NCBI GenBank assembly: GCA_012934845.2
Contig: WNNJ02001165.1
Span: forward strand, 1-64,000
Direction of reading: 5' to 3'
DNA from: Pomphorhynchus laevis
Lineage: Eukaryota > Acanthocephala > Palaeacanthocephala > Echinorhynchida > Pomphorhynchidae
DNA: 64,000 nucleotides
Positions 1-12,600 of this stretch are shown one piece after another (positions within the stretch are counted from its first letter, which is position 1; each line of letters begins with the position of its first letter). Below the pieces are notes generated by a model. It was not told where the DNA came from. It saw nothing but the letters and a program-made list of their open reading frames with translations, and made no database searches. The position numbers were made by a program, and so were the translations under genes.

Positions 1-34
1 TTATTCTGATAAAATTACATTCGTGTGCCACGTA

Positions 35-237
35 ATCTGTTTATTAGGCATTATTAATTATCCACACGAGAAAAACAAATTTTTGTTAGAGTTAATTATA
101 ACAACGTTTCGGTCAATCACAGTGACCCTTTTCAACTTGAAAAGGGTCACTGTGATTGACCGAAACGTTGTTATAATTAACTCTAACAAAAATTTGTTTT
201 TCTCGTGTGGATAATTAATAATGCCTAATAAACAGAT
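35..237. repeat. Perfect 203-bp palindrome
   Basis: Two 101-bp arms (35-135 and 137-237) are exact reverse complements around a single unpaired base at 136. I found no mismatch along the arms. No coding potential is convincing; the small reading frame inside is a by-product of the symmetry. It may be a recent foldback or MITE-like insertion or an assembly fold-over. Confidence 0.95.
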
Positions 238-1498
238 AATAATTTTATATTAAAATACAATTATATAAAATATAATAATCTATTGATATAAAATAATAAT
301 TTTGTGCATCGAGCATTTTCAATGTTGATATAAATTAATAAATATAAATAAATTTCAATTTGAGTATAATGAAATGAATAATATTAAATAGATTCAATAA
401 AGAACCTATTAAAAATAGGATCTTTACGTGGGTCGTTACCTTCGACTGAGTATAATGCAGGTGTAAAAAAACTATTTTTATTGCTAAAATGTGATTGCCG
501 ATTTTCAAGCAACTCGAAATATGTCTTTGCACATTGTCTTCTAATTAAAAAAATCTGATGTTAGAAAATCTCTCAAATTTATAGCAAACATAAAAATTAG
601 ACTGTATTAGCAAAATTGTTAAAATTTGTGATCTAGCGATTTCCGAGCCGACCGCTGCAATTACGTAATTCCTGGAAACACCGTCATGACGAGATTTCAC
701 GAAGACTAGTTTTTGTCGTCCCTTGGGTGTTTTATCATAATTGTTAAATAGCGATTACTTAAATGTTCATTTATCATGTCGATAACTCTTATTTTATATA
801 AATTTACATAATCAACAAATATGAAATGGTGATTTACAGATACGATCTTACTTGATATAAAGGTTAAATGAATACAAACAAAAGCTGTCGATAGCTACTC
901 GGCTTATTTGTAGAGAATAAACAGAAGCAAAAAGATGATTTAGACCTCATAAAGCCTATTAATAACTGTCAAATTTGCATGAAAAAATGTCTGCTTCCTT
1001 TCAAAGCAAACAGAGCGCACGCACTGCGAATAGATAAAAAGCGCAATATGACAATGTCGGAGCAGAACTAGGGGAACGGATAAGAAGAGGAGGACACGTG
1101 CAGCAAGAAGTCTACCACCCTAAAATATAAACACTAATTTCATTCGTCATTTTTGACTTATCAAAAATGACGAACATATTTGTACTGTATACATATGTAT
1201 ATGGTACGTCTAATTTTTATTAATAAAGAACATCTTTACTGTTGAAATCCCCAGGGGGAGCTGAGAATCATTATACAGTGGAAAATAGTGCTTGATAGTT
1301 TTAGTGTAACTTATTTGTACACCAGAAGAATGAGATAGCTGCTTTTTGAAAATTAGAGAGTAAGTGCCTTTTTATTCAGCTTTTAATAACACCTACGAAT
1401 TTGAAAATAAAAGCATTAAATTTGTTTAAATGACGATTCTATAGTAACAGACTTGTAGTTCAATTCATCGTAAAAAAGTATGTTTTCGAGAGAAAAAT
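238..1498. other. AT-rich intergenic DNA, no gene seen
   Basis: No reading frame with protein-like character. Short direct and inverted AT-rich words occur, including a small inverted repeat around 1140-1175 built on a tgacgaa/tttttga word. Nothing else recognised. Confidence 0.5.
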
Positions 1499-1960
1499 AT
1501 AATTATGAAACATTTAAAAAATAAATAAACATTTAACAGAAAATAGTAAAATATACAAATCAACAAAATATAATTTAAAATAAATTATATTAACATTAAG
1601 TAAAATTACTTTTAATTTATATCGTAAAGATGACATAAATTTACAAGAAACATATTTTTGCATGAGCATTCATGCATACCATATAATATAAAATATAATA
1701 CATTAAATAATGAAATTTTAAGAATTGCAACAATATGTAATGATATTAGCTTTCTTTAAAATTATTTAAATAATTTAATAGATACATATTTTAAACTAGG
1801 TTACTATAAAAATAACATCAAGCAGAAAATAGTAAAATATATAAATCAACACAATAATATTAAAAATAAATTTAAAATCATTCGCGGACAATTTTTATGG
1901 ATGAATAATAAATATACTTTGTATTAGAATAAGATACTATATAATCAAATTTCATCAGAT
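1499..1960 (+). mobile_element. Penelope-like RT fragment, 3' part
   Basis: Sequence from about 1560 to 1925 matches, on the opposite strand, the Penelope-like copies at 27.5-29.5 kb. It decodes in pieces to the same peptide (lyrkdd, hlnnlidtyfklgyyknnik, a closing W-M-D/N-N-K). Several reading-frame breaks. It is followed by a degraded version (about 1975-2040) of the structured motif that follows each copy at 28 kb. Confidence 0.65.
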
Positions 1961-2044
1961 GAAATACTCCAGTAGCATGTATTTGGCCTCGCTGTCATGT
2001 TTGATTGAAGAATATGTACCAATACCTGATAACATAGCAGTTAC

Positions 2045-2890
2045 TCCTGATGACCACTAATCCTTATTCTGATACAGCGTCTTTTATTTATTAGTCTATT
2101 CATAAAAATGACTTTTATTTTAAATTTCATTTTTTTTATTTTAACTTGATATAAGTTATAAAAAATCTCATAACAATTATTTATTATTTAATTATAAAAT
2201 TTTGATTTAACATTATTACGTTTTGTTTACTTTATAAATATATTAAATATGAAGACTCAACTGATTTGAATTATTATTTATGAAATATAGTTTAATATAT
2301 TTTTTTATAAAGATACTTTAAAATCTAATTTATTAACATATTAATATGTTAATATGTTCCTCCTGATGACCTTATTTATTAGTCAATTCATAAAAATTGA
2401 CTTCTATTTTAAATTTCAACTTTTTATTTTAACTTGATATAAGTTTTTAAAAATCTCATAACAATTATTTATTATTTAATTATAAAATTTTGATTTAACA
2501 TTATTACGTTTTGTTTACTTTATAAATATATTAAATATGAAGACTCAACTGATTTGAATTATTATTTATGAAATATAGTTTAATATATTTTTTTATAAAG
2601 ATACTTGATAATCTAATTTATTAACATATTAATATGTTAATATGTTCCTCCTGATGACCTTATTTATTAGTCAATTCATAAAAATTGACTTCTATTTTAA
2701 ATTTCAATTTTTTATTTTAACTTGATATAAGTTTTTAAAAATCTCATAATAATTATTTAAAATTATTTATTATCCAATTATTAAAATTTTGATTTATTAA
2801 TTTAGCATTATTTTTGTTTATTTTTATTTATTTTTATTTTATAATTATATTAAATACGTAGACTCAGTTAGCTGATTTGATTCACATTCA
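2045..2890. repeat. Tandem ~288-bp AT-rich repeat, about three copies
   Basis: The word tcctgatgac marks copies starting at 2045, 2361 and 2649. The last two are 288 bp apart; the first has about 28 extra bases. Each carries a short inverted repeat (gtcaatt...aattgac) and an aacatattaatatgtt palindrome. The array begins directly after the Penelope-like fragment, so it may be that element's terminal region. No RT coding sequence lies in it. Confidence 0.8.
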
Positions 2891-3009
2891 CATAAAATTA
2901 AAAATGACAAAATCACGTATTCTTTCACAGAAGACAGCACTCACCTGTTATTACAAAATCACGATGTAATCAACTACAATTTTGTGACAAACACATTTTA
3001 TTATTATTA

Positions 3010-3335
3010 TAATAAATTATTATTAACAAAATATAATTTAAAATAAATTATATTAACATTAAGTAAAATTACTTTTAATTTATATCGTAAAGATGACATA
3101 AATTTACAAGAAACATATTTTTGCATGAGCATTCATGCATACCATATAATATAAAATATAATTCATTAAATAATGAAATTTTAAGAATTGCAACAATATG
3201 TAATGATATTAGCTAATATAATTTAAAATAAATTATATTAACATTAAGTAAAATTACTTTTAATTTATATCGTAAAGATGACATAAATTTACAAGAAACA
3301 TATTTTTGCATGAGCATTCATACATTTTATTATAT
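3010..3335 (+). mobile_element. Two short Penelope-like fragments in tandem
   Basis: Blocks at about 3028-3210 and 3211-3335 repeat the segment at 1565-1750, including the words encoding LYRKDD and HEHSCIPY-type residues. All three blocks begin at nearly the same internal point (ataatttaaaataaatt), suggesting repeated truncation there or later tandem duplication. Confidence 0.65.
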
Positions 3336-3451
3336 TTAATAATTATTTGTTTAATTTTACTGTGTATATTAATTTTATGTGCGACTGATGAAGTTGCCAC
3401 TGCTGATCTTTGTATCCTCAAAGGGACTGCTCGAATGTAATGCTTAAATTA

Positions 3452-3900
3452 TGAGTTGCTTTAAAATAGATCTTTTAGACTCTCAACCCATAGAAATCCG
3501 AGTTTCCTTTTAGTACGAGCTTTTTTACAAAGTATTTGAAGAAGAATATCCGCCAAGAGATGTCTCTATAAATGATGTTTATTGCAAAATACTGGTGTTT
3601 ATTGTAAAAAATTTTATTGGTATATTTAGTGAGGAATAAGCTATAAAATAAAAATTTATGCTTTGTTGATGTACTGGGTATAAATGATTCAATCGACTTT
3701 AAGCTATTAGATAGTGAAATGAACGAAATTCAATGATACATTTTTTCAAAAACATTATTGTGATTTCTTTTATGTTTTAGTATGGTTCGTATAGAAGATA
3801 TAATTGTAAATTTATTTCTGCCAACATCGAAAGATGACGATGCAGAACTTGTAATAAAGTATCTCAGAAAGACATTATATACAGGTTTAAGTCTAATTGG
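3452..3900 (+). pseudogene. Possible degraded coding region, origin unknown
   Basis: From ATG at 3452 one frame reads MSCFKIDLLDSQPIEIRVSF, an amber stop, then YELFYKVFEEEYPPRDVSI with protein-like composition. After an acceptor-like tttatgttttag ending near 3780, another stretch reads MVRIEDIIVNLFLPTSKDDD and stops after about 45 codons. It could be a broken host gene with introns or a scrap of a mobile element. I do not recognise the protein. Confidence 0.25.
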
Positions 3901-4468
3901 TTTTAATTTAAATATATTAAATTGAAATTTAGAATATGTTTGAAAAGTTAATCGACTATTTGCAAATTATAAAAATGTTTAAAACCGTATGCAATGACCT
4001 ATTTGTATTTCATCAAAAGATGCCGAGCTTAAAAGTGGAGTTTAAAAAAGTTAATTAATATATGACATCCTCAAAAACTTTCTTCAAAAAAATACAATCA
4101 AAGCTGAAATAATATTGAACTTATTACTAAATTATGTTATTCATTAAAAGTAATAAAATTAAAAGTTAATTTAAAACTATAAATGATTATTTTGACTGAT
4201 ATACAGTAATGGACAAGATTTTTAGTCAATTAAAGGTTTGCTGACAATGCTCCTAAATTCATGTTGTCTTGGGACATTAAACGTAAAGATTTATGTCTAA
4301 TACTGGAATTTTCTTATAACACTGTAATTATAAGTGATCTATTACATTTCACAGCAAAAATCTATTTAATAAAATTTCTGTAAATTAAACTACTGCACTC
4401 ATATCCAGAATACGACAAATTTCGAAGTGCTCAACAATATGATATTTTTGATAAACTCACTCAGGTGT
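3901..4468. other. AT-rich stretch with one short coding-like segment
   Basis: Mostly AT-rich non-coding DNA. Around 4398-4463 a frame reads HSYPEYDKFRSAQQYDIFDK and ends at cag|gtgtg, which resembles a splice donor. It is too short to assign. Confidence 0.25.
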
Positions 4469-4752
4469 GCGAAGATTAAATAAATTATGCGACTGTTTTG
4501 AGCTTTCTTTTAAGATCACAAAACATTCCTTTAAGATTATCAATAAAGTAGAAGTCGCGTATCGCGACTTCTACTGACAACCAAAAATTGAGCCCGCCAA
4601 GGATATATACTGGGTCAAATTAAACCTTCAAGAGGCAGTATATCAATTTATTGATTGATAAAACTTTATTTGGGAATTATAAAGCGACGAAACTTCATAG
4701 TTAGCGGCTTCCACTTTGATGCGCCAGAAGCAAAGAGGCTAAGAGGTTCGAT
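4469..4752 (+). repeat. Dispersed repeat with 27-bp palindrome, longest copy
   Basis: The part 4469-4622 is nearly identical to 9142-9316. The part from about 4584 to 4745 matches 15467-15631. It carries a 12-bp-arm palindrome (4548-4574, loop tat). Flanks: the coding-like scrap before it and LINE-A (minus strand) about 100 bp after it. Copies are cut at either end, so this is probably a short interspersed or internally deleted mobile element of unknown class. Confidence 0.75.
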
Positions 4753-4847
4753 CTATAATAATTGCATGGGCCACCCGTACAAACATAAATCAAAACTGTG
4801 AATATTCGAAAACGAAAATTATGAATAACCATACAGAATTAGCAATA

Positions 4848-7240
4848 GAGCGACTTTTCACAAACCCATGAAAGCAAAATGGGATTAAATTACGCCTATT
4901 TAAATGGTGGCTGATTTTACGCGCAAGCGCTTTTCTGTAAATGGATAGGTGGGAATTTTTTAATCGAAATTAACCGCAGGTCTTTAGGACATGATAACGG
5001 ATAAGTTTTCGGTAAAAACAACTGAAGTTAATTGCTGCAATATCGAATGATGTGGCTAATAGCATTGTGATGGCGACCTCATTTCACTGACTGTATGTCA
5101 AAGGCTGACATACACGAGTAGATACTGACGCACGGTTATATAGGTTTCTGAAAGCGGATCTAAGGAGTTCAGGATTTCCATAACGTAGAGGGCCCTCCTC
5201 CTGAAACTGCCCCAGGTAAGGATTGGTTGAGGAGAAGGAATTGTTAAATAATTGTGGGGTGGTAACTCCTCCAAAACTTTATCTAGGCCCAAGTTACTAA
5301 TCCAATCTAATGCTCTCTCCGTCCATCTAATAAACTTCTCCTTGAACATCTTCTAAAAAGAAAACTGAGAAGGGTTAAGGTGATCAATACTAGCATTATC
5401 CTTGCTCAGTTAAAGCATATACCCGAAACTACAATATTATTTCGGGAGAACCTGTATGAAAGAGACAGAGAGAATGGCGAGGTGTAACATTTTTAGGACT
5501 TTGAGCTCTGTCAGAGTGGGATTAAAAATTGAGCTTTAATGGTAGTGGAAAGGATCCCGGTGACGTGCGAAGAGATGTAGGGATTAAATCTGGACAAACT
5601 CGTATTTTCTACAACGGGAAAGAGTCGGATAGCTGCATGAAAGAGAGCCACTCTGATTGGATCAAAGTGGAATTCCCTCCCTAGCAGTGTATCATCCTCT
5701 AACCGCCAAAGAAGTAGGTCATACGAGGTGGACCGTTGGCGTGACTGCTCGGTACATATGGGATTTAGCAGCCCTTCTCGTGTGGCAGTAAAATGTCTAG
5801 GAGTGAATTAGTAGTTGTGCAGTTTATGTATAAGATATTCATTCTTAGCATTGCGGAGTTCGCCTTTAATCTAATATTCACACATATCGTTGAAAATATC
5901 AAGTAACATGTCATAGCCGCTACGTAATAAACGATCTAGGAAGTTATGGTTCTTGAGAATCCCCATGACCGAATATATATGTCACGCTGATGCGTTTGCC
6001 GTCCTTGTTATAGATAAACAAGAAAGGGCTGGACATGAGTATTTTAGTAAGTGGGAATACCTTAAGTGGCTCTTAACTAAAATTAAAAGACCTTGCGAAG
6101 AGGAGGAGTGAGGGAGGGTTATATACGGAGTAAAGGGCGCAGATATATGTTGTGGAATAAACCGAGTAATGTCCTGGGGAGACCGGATCGATCTAGTTTC
6201 CTGAACGACTGTTACATCTCATTCGCAAGTTGATAAATGAAGAAGGGCATAAGCATCTCCAGAGTTCAAATGAAGAATGTCCAAAAAAGGTCTCGATTAT
6301 TAACCATTGTGTTGGCTTGCTGGTCGGAAGAGTGGGTCAACTAGTTGTGCTAAAAAGGAGGAAGTTCATCTTCCAATCGACAAGTTCAACATAGGCTCGG
6401 ATATCCCGGCCAGTTCGCCCATTGGTGCAGATAGTGCATGGGGATTTGTCATTTTATAATAATTCATATTCTGTATTTTTTAGATATGTTGATTTTCTTA
6501 GTGAAATTGGTAGATGAGATACGTTGATTTGAGGATGGTTGTTTGTCGGTAAAGTAGTGGGTGTAAAGATTTAAGCGATCACGTTTACTATCAAACTTTC
6601 AATATTTTTTGATATTTCAGCGTATTATATGTTGATAAGGGATTTGAAATCCTCAATTTCTTTTTTTTATCGACAATAAATCATTTCCAGAATATTCGTT
6701 TAAGACGTTAATCTTAACGGGTTCCGAAAAAGTCCACAGTGCAACATAGTACTTCTTCGTATGCCTTCCATGGTAATCCCTGAAGGATTTGCATTTTCTT
6801 GAAAATGCGGAATGTTGCTGCTTACAATGGGTACAAGTTGGGTCATTTTACATATGGCATTTACCTTCGTCCCGAATTCTGTGCAGGTGGGCATCTAGGT
6901 TCGATGGTACAGGATGAGCCCAAATGTCCCCATTGAGGAAGATTTTGATAATGGGTGTAAGTAATATCGTTTGAAGATATATGTTGGAATGTTACGCTTC
7001 TTCCCAGAAAGAGGTTATATGTGATGTGATAATCGCCAACAACATGATATTGTCGATCGTTGTGGTGGCAAATGCCACCGGAAGTGCTGATCCATCTTTG
7101 CGCTTAAGATACCGTAATTATTTCAGTTTGCATGCTGTTTCCAGATCATTTATATCCTCAATGTCTAAATATGTTTCAATATTTCTGATTATGATCGTTG
7201 CCAGGATGACCTGTGTTCTACGGTACTGAAATTGAAGAAG
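4848..7240 (-). mobile_element. LINE-A copy 1, decayed, ORF1 and ORF2 remnants
   Basis: Read on the minus strand, 6700-7240 encodes pieces of the LINE-A ORF1: the LATIIIRNIETYLDIED region, a QWGHLGSSC zinc knuckle and a final PTCTHCKQQHSAFSRKC knuckle. The segment 4848-6440 encodes ORF2 from the endonuclease start to the early RT region, including the intact stretch FKEKFIRWTERALDWISNLG (5098-5349). The RT core and 3' end are missing, so the copy is 3'-truncated or cut at about 4848. Many frameshifts and stops. Confidence 0.8.
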
Positions 7241-7740
7241 TTCTTAAAATAATATATTAAGACCAATGCCAATTTATTAGTGGCGAAAGTAACTCTAAAT
7301 CTGTCAGGAAATTTCCTTGTGCAGTTGTAGATTACTCTGCCTGGATATTGACGCACACAGGCTTTAGAAATATTTTTAAGTAATATTCAATTTTTTGAGA
7401 AGAATTTACACTTATTTCAACAAGGTTTAAGAGCATCCTTGACCAGGTGAAGCTCAGTAATATTACAGTTATTATCATTAACTTTAATTATTTTGTCGTA
7501 ATCATATCTAGTCTTATCCTAATCATATCATATCTAATCATATCTAATCATATCATAGTATTTTCATGGGTGATAAATCGTTTGAAGATTATTTTTCCTT
7601 TAAAATTCCAAAATTATGTGCTGATTTGCATTGTGAAATTGTTTTATTGCACAATTAAATTATTTGAACGCTCCGACATGTACGTTACAAACAATATTAC
7701 TTATTTCTGTAACACTATTCCGTTTATGTCAAATTATTTT
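7241..7740. other. AT-rich junction between two LINE-A copies
   Basis: No convincing gene. A frame running over 7447-7857 is hydrophobic low-complexity sequence that continues into LINE-A by chance. The word tttgaacgctccgacatg at 7666-7683 also occurs at 34976-34993 in the 5' part of the LINE-A at 31-35 kb, so a scrap of LINE-A 5' sequence may lie here in the opposite orientation. Confidence 0.4.
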
Positions 7741-7744
7741 CGTT

Positions 7745-9520
7745 TCAGTATACCCACTCCGACAAAACTCAAGGTCCTAGCTAAACTGCTGAACCTCCTT
7801 AATCTCTCTGCGTCCGCCAGACAAACCATCCCGAATAAATACTGGCGCCAGTATTAGTTCCAGCTGAGTAGGGATAGGGCGAGTATTGCTCGTCTTACCC
7901 TTCTGTCTTCCTTTTAGTAGATATTCAATAAGGAGAAGTTTGTTTGTTGGAAGGATAGGGCTTTGGGTTGGATTGGTAGTATAAGCCTTGGAAAAGTTTT
8001 GGAGGAGTCACTAGCCCAGCACAACTATGGAGTCACGCAATCACCTCAACCAATCCCGCCTTGGGGATACTTCAGGAGTAGGGATTTATCTGTCACAGAT
8101 ATTCTCAACGCCTGGGGGACTCTTCCGGGCACTTCCAAATCCGTCGCTCCACTCTCTTCTCCTGTCTGTCAGCTTTTGACATCCGATCAAAGAAGGGAGG
8201 TGGCCGTCACAATGCTATTAGCCACCCACCGATGTGGACGGTATCAATATTAATAGAAGGAGTTTTTACCTAAAAAGTATCCAGTATCTTGTCCTAAAGA
8301 TCTGCGGCCTATTTAGATTCAAAATTCCCTCGTCTCGATCTACGAAAAAGCGCTTGCGCGTAGAATCCGCGATCATCTGAGTAGGCGAAATTTAATCCCA
8401 CCTGGTTTCCATGGGGATTGTCAAAGGTCGCTCGGTCCATTCAGCTGTTGGTGAAGTGTATCGGTTTTGTCAGGAGAACAGTCATCAACTCGTTGTGGCT
8501 GATTTCCTTGAATTTTCCGCTGCATTTGACCGCATCTCTATTCCTTTTGTTATCTCTTCTCTCAGGTCCCCCGGGTTGCCTGCGATAATTATTAACAGGG
8601 TGGAGATACTGCTGTACACCAAGCGATTTTATTACGACGACCCTGATGCGCGTCAGTTCTACCCTATTACGGCTGTGCGTCGAAGCTCCCCTCTCTCCTA
8701 TCTTATATCTTGCTGCCTCCATCAATCTATTCAAAATATTTAAACGTGATCAACGTCTAGTGGTGTACGCTGATGACACCACAGCCCTGTTCACTGGACG
8801 CAGACGCAAAGACGTAGTCTCGGACATCAGCCGCTTTTTTTAAGATTAAAAGACCGGTTGCCCAAGTCCAACCTTGTTTTAAACTCCGCTAAATCGCAGG
8901 TGGTCGTCTTTCATGGCACTCTTGCTACGAAGCAAAAAACTTAAGAGATTAGCACTTTCCGCGCTCTCCTCCATTTTTGCCTCTGAACGACTCCCACCTT
9001 CACAAGTCGAGTAAAATACCCGGGTTCACTATTTCGGTGAACTGGTCGGGGAAAGCTGACCTAGATCGACTCAAACGTATCCTGAAGAGAGCTAGCTGGG
9101 CCAGCATCTGTTGGGAAAACCCAAAGGCCCCTTTGGGGTGAGCGAAGATTAAATAAATTATGCGTCTGTTTTGAGCTTTCTTTTAAGATCACAAAACATT
9201 CCTTTAAGATTATCAATAAAGTAGAAGTCGCGTATCACGACTTCTACTGACAACTAAAAACTTGAGCCCGCCAAGGATATATACTGGGTCAAATTATATA
9301 TACTGGGTCAAATTATACTCGTGATTAGTCTTCTTTTCAAGAGGACGTCCCTCAGAGCAAAGGCTAAGGTTTCTTAAGCTCCTCATCTCGCGTTTACCCA
9401 GCATAGTCCGCGCCGATTGAATTCTTCGGTAGGGGGAAGACCCGGGGTGATTCAATTGGAACGCGGCGTGTTGGATTGGTTGGGGGCCCAGATCCCTATG
9501 GATTTGAGGCCGTAAATGGA
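7745..9520 (+). mobile_element. LINE-A copy 2, ORF2 3' two-thirds, 5'-truncated
   Basis: Starts inside ORF2 at the TPTKLKVLAKLLNL segment. RT motifs are visible: SVHSAVGEVYRFCQENSHQL and FSAAFDRISI (8411-8743 frame), then VVYADDTTAL (8646-8843 frame). It ends at the conserved PMDLRP carboxyl terminus near 9516. Several frameshifts and stops. A ~175-bp dispersed repeat sits at 9142-9316 and replaces about 20 bases of the LINE. 5' truncation is usual for LINE insertion. Confidence 0.85.
9142..9316 (+). repeat. Dispersed palindromic repeat inserted in LINE-A
   Basis: Near-identical to 4469-4622, including the palindrome (9221-9247, one changed base in the right arm). The tail word atatatactgggtcaaatt is duplicated at its 3' end. 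LINE-A coding sequence (the GTWAISGLVLF region) is interrupted exactly here, so this is a later insertion or replacement. Confidence 0.8.
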
Positions 9521-9654
9521 ATAGAAGACTATTACAGACTGAAGATAAAGTAGAAAAGTGAACTTATTTTCTGTTTGTCTAACTCGTCTTTATTCCATTT
9601 ATGATTTTTTTATTAATAAAATATTATTATTGTTTCTGTATAGAAGTTTTAATT

Positions 9655-12600
9655 ATGGAAAATAAAGTAGATGATACTTCTGCCGAGCTTCAACCAGTGA
9701 AGAAGCTAGCTCACCTCGTCTCCATTACACCTATTATATCAACTTTCAAGGAACAACTATTTTAACAAAATTTCGCGAATCTTCGTCACGAGATACAAAA
9801 ACAGAGTTATACTTAACTCTACTAGACTAGCCGGTATCAATTACCGTATTTCATTCATGATATCCGACCTCACCAATGAATACATAAAGTTCGCTAAGAA
9901 CAATCTGGCACATAAAGCCACAGTTACCTATATGCCAGTCTGGCAACAATTAAAACCACGAATATCACGCCCGAGGTAGACGCGGCCGACATTACGCCAC
10001 TTGAGAAAATTCACAATATATCGAACATCAGATTCATCAACGGTAAAGGGGACACCCCTTTACCCATAGCATTCAGTTCCACAACAATGGAGAATGCCTT
10101 CTTTCCGAAATCGGCTTTCAACCCCTTCTTTGAGTAAAATTTGAAGATTCAGCACATAAAATCCAACAATTTGACTTACCCCATTCCAACAATTGTCATG
10201 CATGGGGGCATTGGAGCTCTTTATTTCGCAATGAGAAGTGTTGCGGGCTATGCGCGTCAAAGGAAAACGAACATTCTCGGTCATGTAGTGCTGTAGGCTG
10301 TTGCGTTAACTGTGGTCTACATCATCCTTCATTGTCAAAAAATGTACGGAGTTTAAAACTTACCATAAGCGGCACCAGATACCTTCTGCTAAGAAAACGG
10401 CCACTATTACCAGCTATCCTGCAGCCCATATTCCTTCCGAAATTAAAATGGTCGAAATTAAAATGGATGCGAGAATTACGGCAATAGATACTATGCTAAA
10501 ATATCTAATGAATGCGTTTCATTAGACAAACAATCCAAAAAAGACGCTCCTCCACGAGCACAATAGCCCCCACTGAAGGTCCACAAGCAAGCGAAGGCTT
10601 GGAGTATTAAACAAGGAGATGACGACAACTCTCCGCCCGTCCAAGAAACGGTCAGTGATTCCGTTGATAGGGCTAGAGGCCGGATGGGCAATATCCCCCA
10701 TCTGGGGCTAACCAGTGGGTTTGCTGTTCCTCCGAGTTCCACATTTGCATGAGAAGTAATTCCAAACCGTTTTTACTAAACGTCCTTCAGTGAAATTCGA
10801 AAGGTGCTTCTGCACTTAGCCTTTTATCTGATTGATATGCAGATGTTATAGTACTTTAGAATACTATATCTATCCGGTCTCCCCAGGACATTACTGTTTC
10901 TTTCAAAGCACATATACTTCCACTTTACTCCGTACATCACCCTACCTCACTCTTCTTCTCAAGGTCTTTTAACCTTAGTTAGATGCCTCTTAAAATCATA
11001 CCTCCTATTAAACTACTCTTGTCTAGCCGTGTCTTGTTTAGCGATAACACTTTGGAAGAACGGTAAACACATCAGTATATCCAATATCTATATTCGGCCG
11101 AGAGAGATCCACAAGAAACGTGACATGCTGGACCGTATATTGGATAGCGACTATGACATGCTCCCTGGTTACTTCAACGACAGAACTGGTTGTTGGATTA
11201 ATGCAGCACTTCGCAGATCTAGGATCCTTATCTTTTACATTAACCACCAGCCATCACCTTTCATTGCACAAAACAAATTCACTCATCGGCATACTACTGC
11301 TACACGAGAGGTTGCTTATTGAAGCCTACCTGTATTGAGCAGTCGCGCCAACAAATGTCCACCTCGCATGACTTACTTCGCTGAGAGTTAGAGGAAGACA
11401 CGCTACTGAGTAGGAGGATTCACTTTGATTCAATCAGAGTAGCTTTCTTCCAGGCGGGGATACGACACATTCCAGCAGTAGGAAATGGGAGTCTGACTCG
11501 ATTTAATTCCCAATTTTTTTTCGCACGCTACCGCGATACTTTCGACCACATATAAAGATAGTTTATTCAATCTTACACTAACGAAACTTAAGGTCTTAGC
11601 CAAAATGCTAAGCCTTCCTAATCTTTCTGTTTCACTCAAGCAGGCTCTCTCGAAAGAATACTGGATCACTAGATATAGGTCCCAGCTGAGTAGAGATAGA
11701 ATGAGCATTGCTCATCTTAACCCATCACAGTCTACCTTCTGGAAGATATTCAAGAAAGAGAAGTGTGTCTGCTGGAAGTAGATGGCATCAGGCTGTATTG
11801 ACAGCATAGGTCTTGACAAAGACCTATGACAGCATAGGTCTTGACAGCATAGGTCTTGACAGCATAGGTCTTGACAGCGTAGGTCTTGACAAAAGTTTTG
11901 GAGGAGTCACTAACCCTACATAATTATGGAGCCGCTCAGTCTCCCAAACCAATTTCGCTTTGATGAGACTTCAGGTGAAGAGATTTATCGGTTACCGATA
12001 TTCTGAACGCCTGGAGCCCACTTTCTATCACTACCAGATATAATGGGCCACTCTCTTCTCGTATTTGTCAGCTTTCGACAGTTGATCATAGAAGAGTAGT
12101 TGCCATCACCACGCTGTTAGCCTCACTATCCGATGTGGCCGTAATTAATATTAGCCGCAGAATATTTTTAGCAAAGATAAAAACTGTCTCATGCCCTAAG
12201 ATCTGCGCACTGTTTGGATACAAAACTCCCTTATCTCCATCTGCGAAATAACGCTTGCGCATAGAATTTGCGACTATCTATGTAGGCGTAACTTAATTCC
12301 GCAAAGTTCCCATGGGTGTGCCAAAGGTCGCCTGGTCCATTCGACATTTGGTGAAGTGCACCGGTTCTGTCAGGGCAACAGTCATTAGCCCGTTGTGGCT
12401 GTTATCCTTGATTTTTCCACCAAGCTGTTCTTTTATGAAGATGACCATGATGCTCACCAGCTCTACCCTATTACAGGTGTGCATCAAGGCTCCCCACTTT
12501 CTCCTAATGATACCACAGCCCTGTTTTCTGGACGCAGGTGCATGGATTTAGTCTCGGACATCAGCCGTGTCTTATCAAGATTAAAAGATCAGTTATCCAC

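Noticed and set aside
2358-2400. CTGATGA words in the 288-bp array as hammerheads
   Set aside because: No GAAA at a suitable distance and no stem II.
7447-7857. 136-codon hydrophobic frame as a membrane protein gene
   Set aside because: The hydrophobic part is AT-rich low complexity and the end is LINE-A ORF2 sequence.
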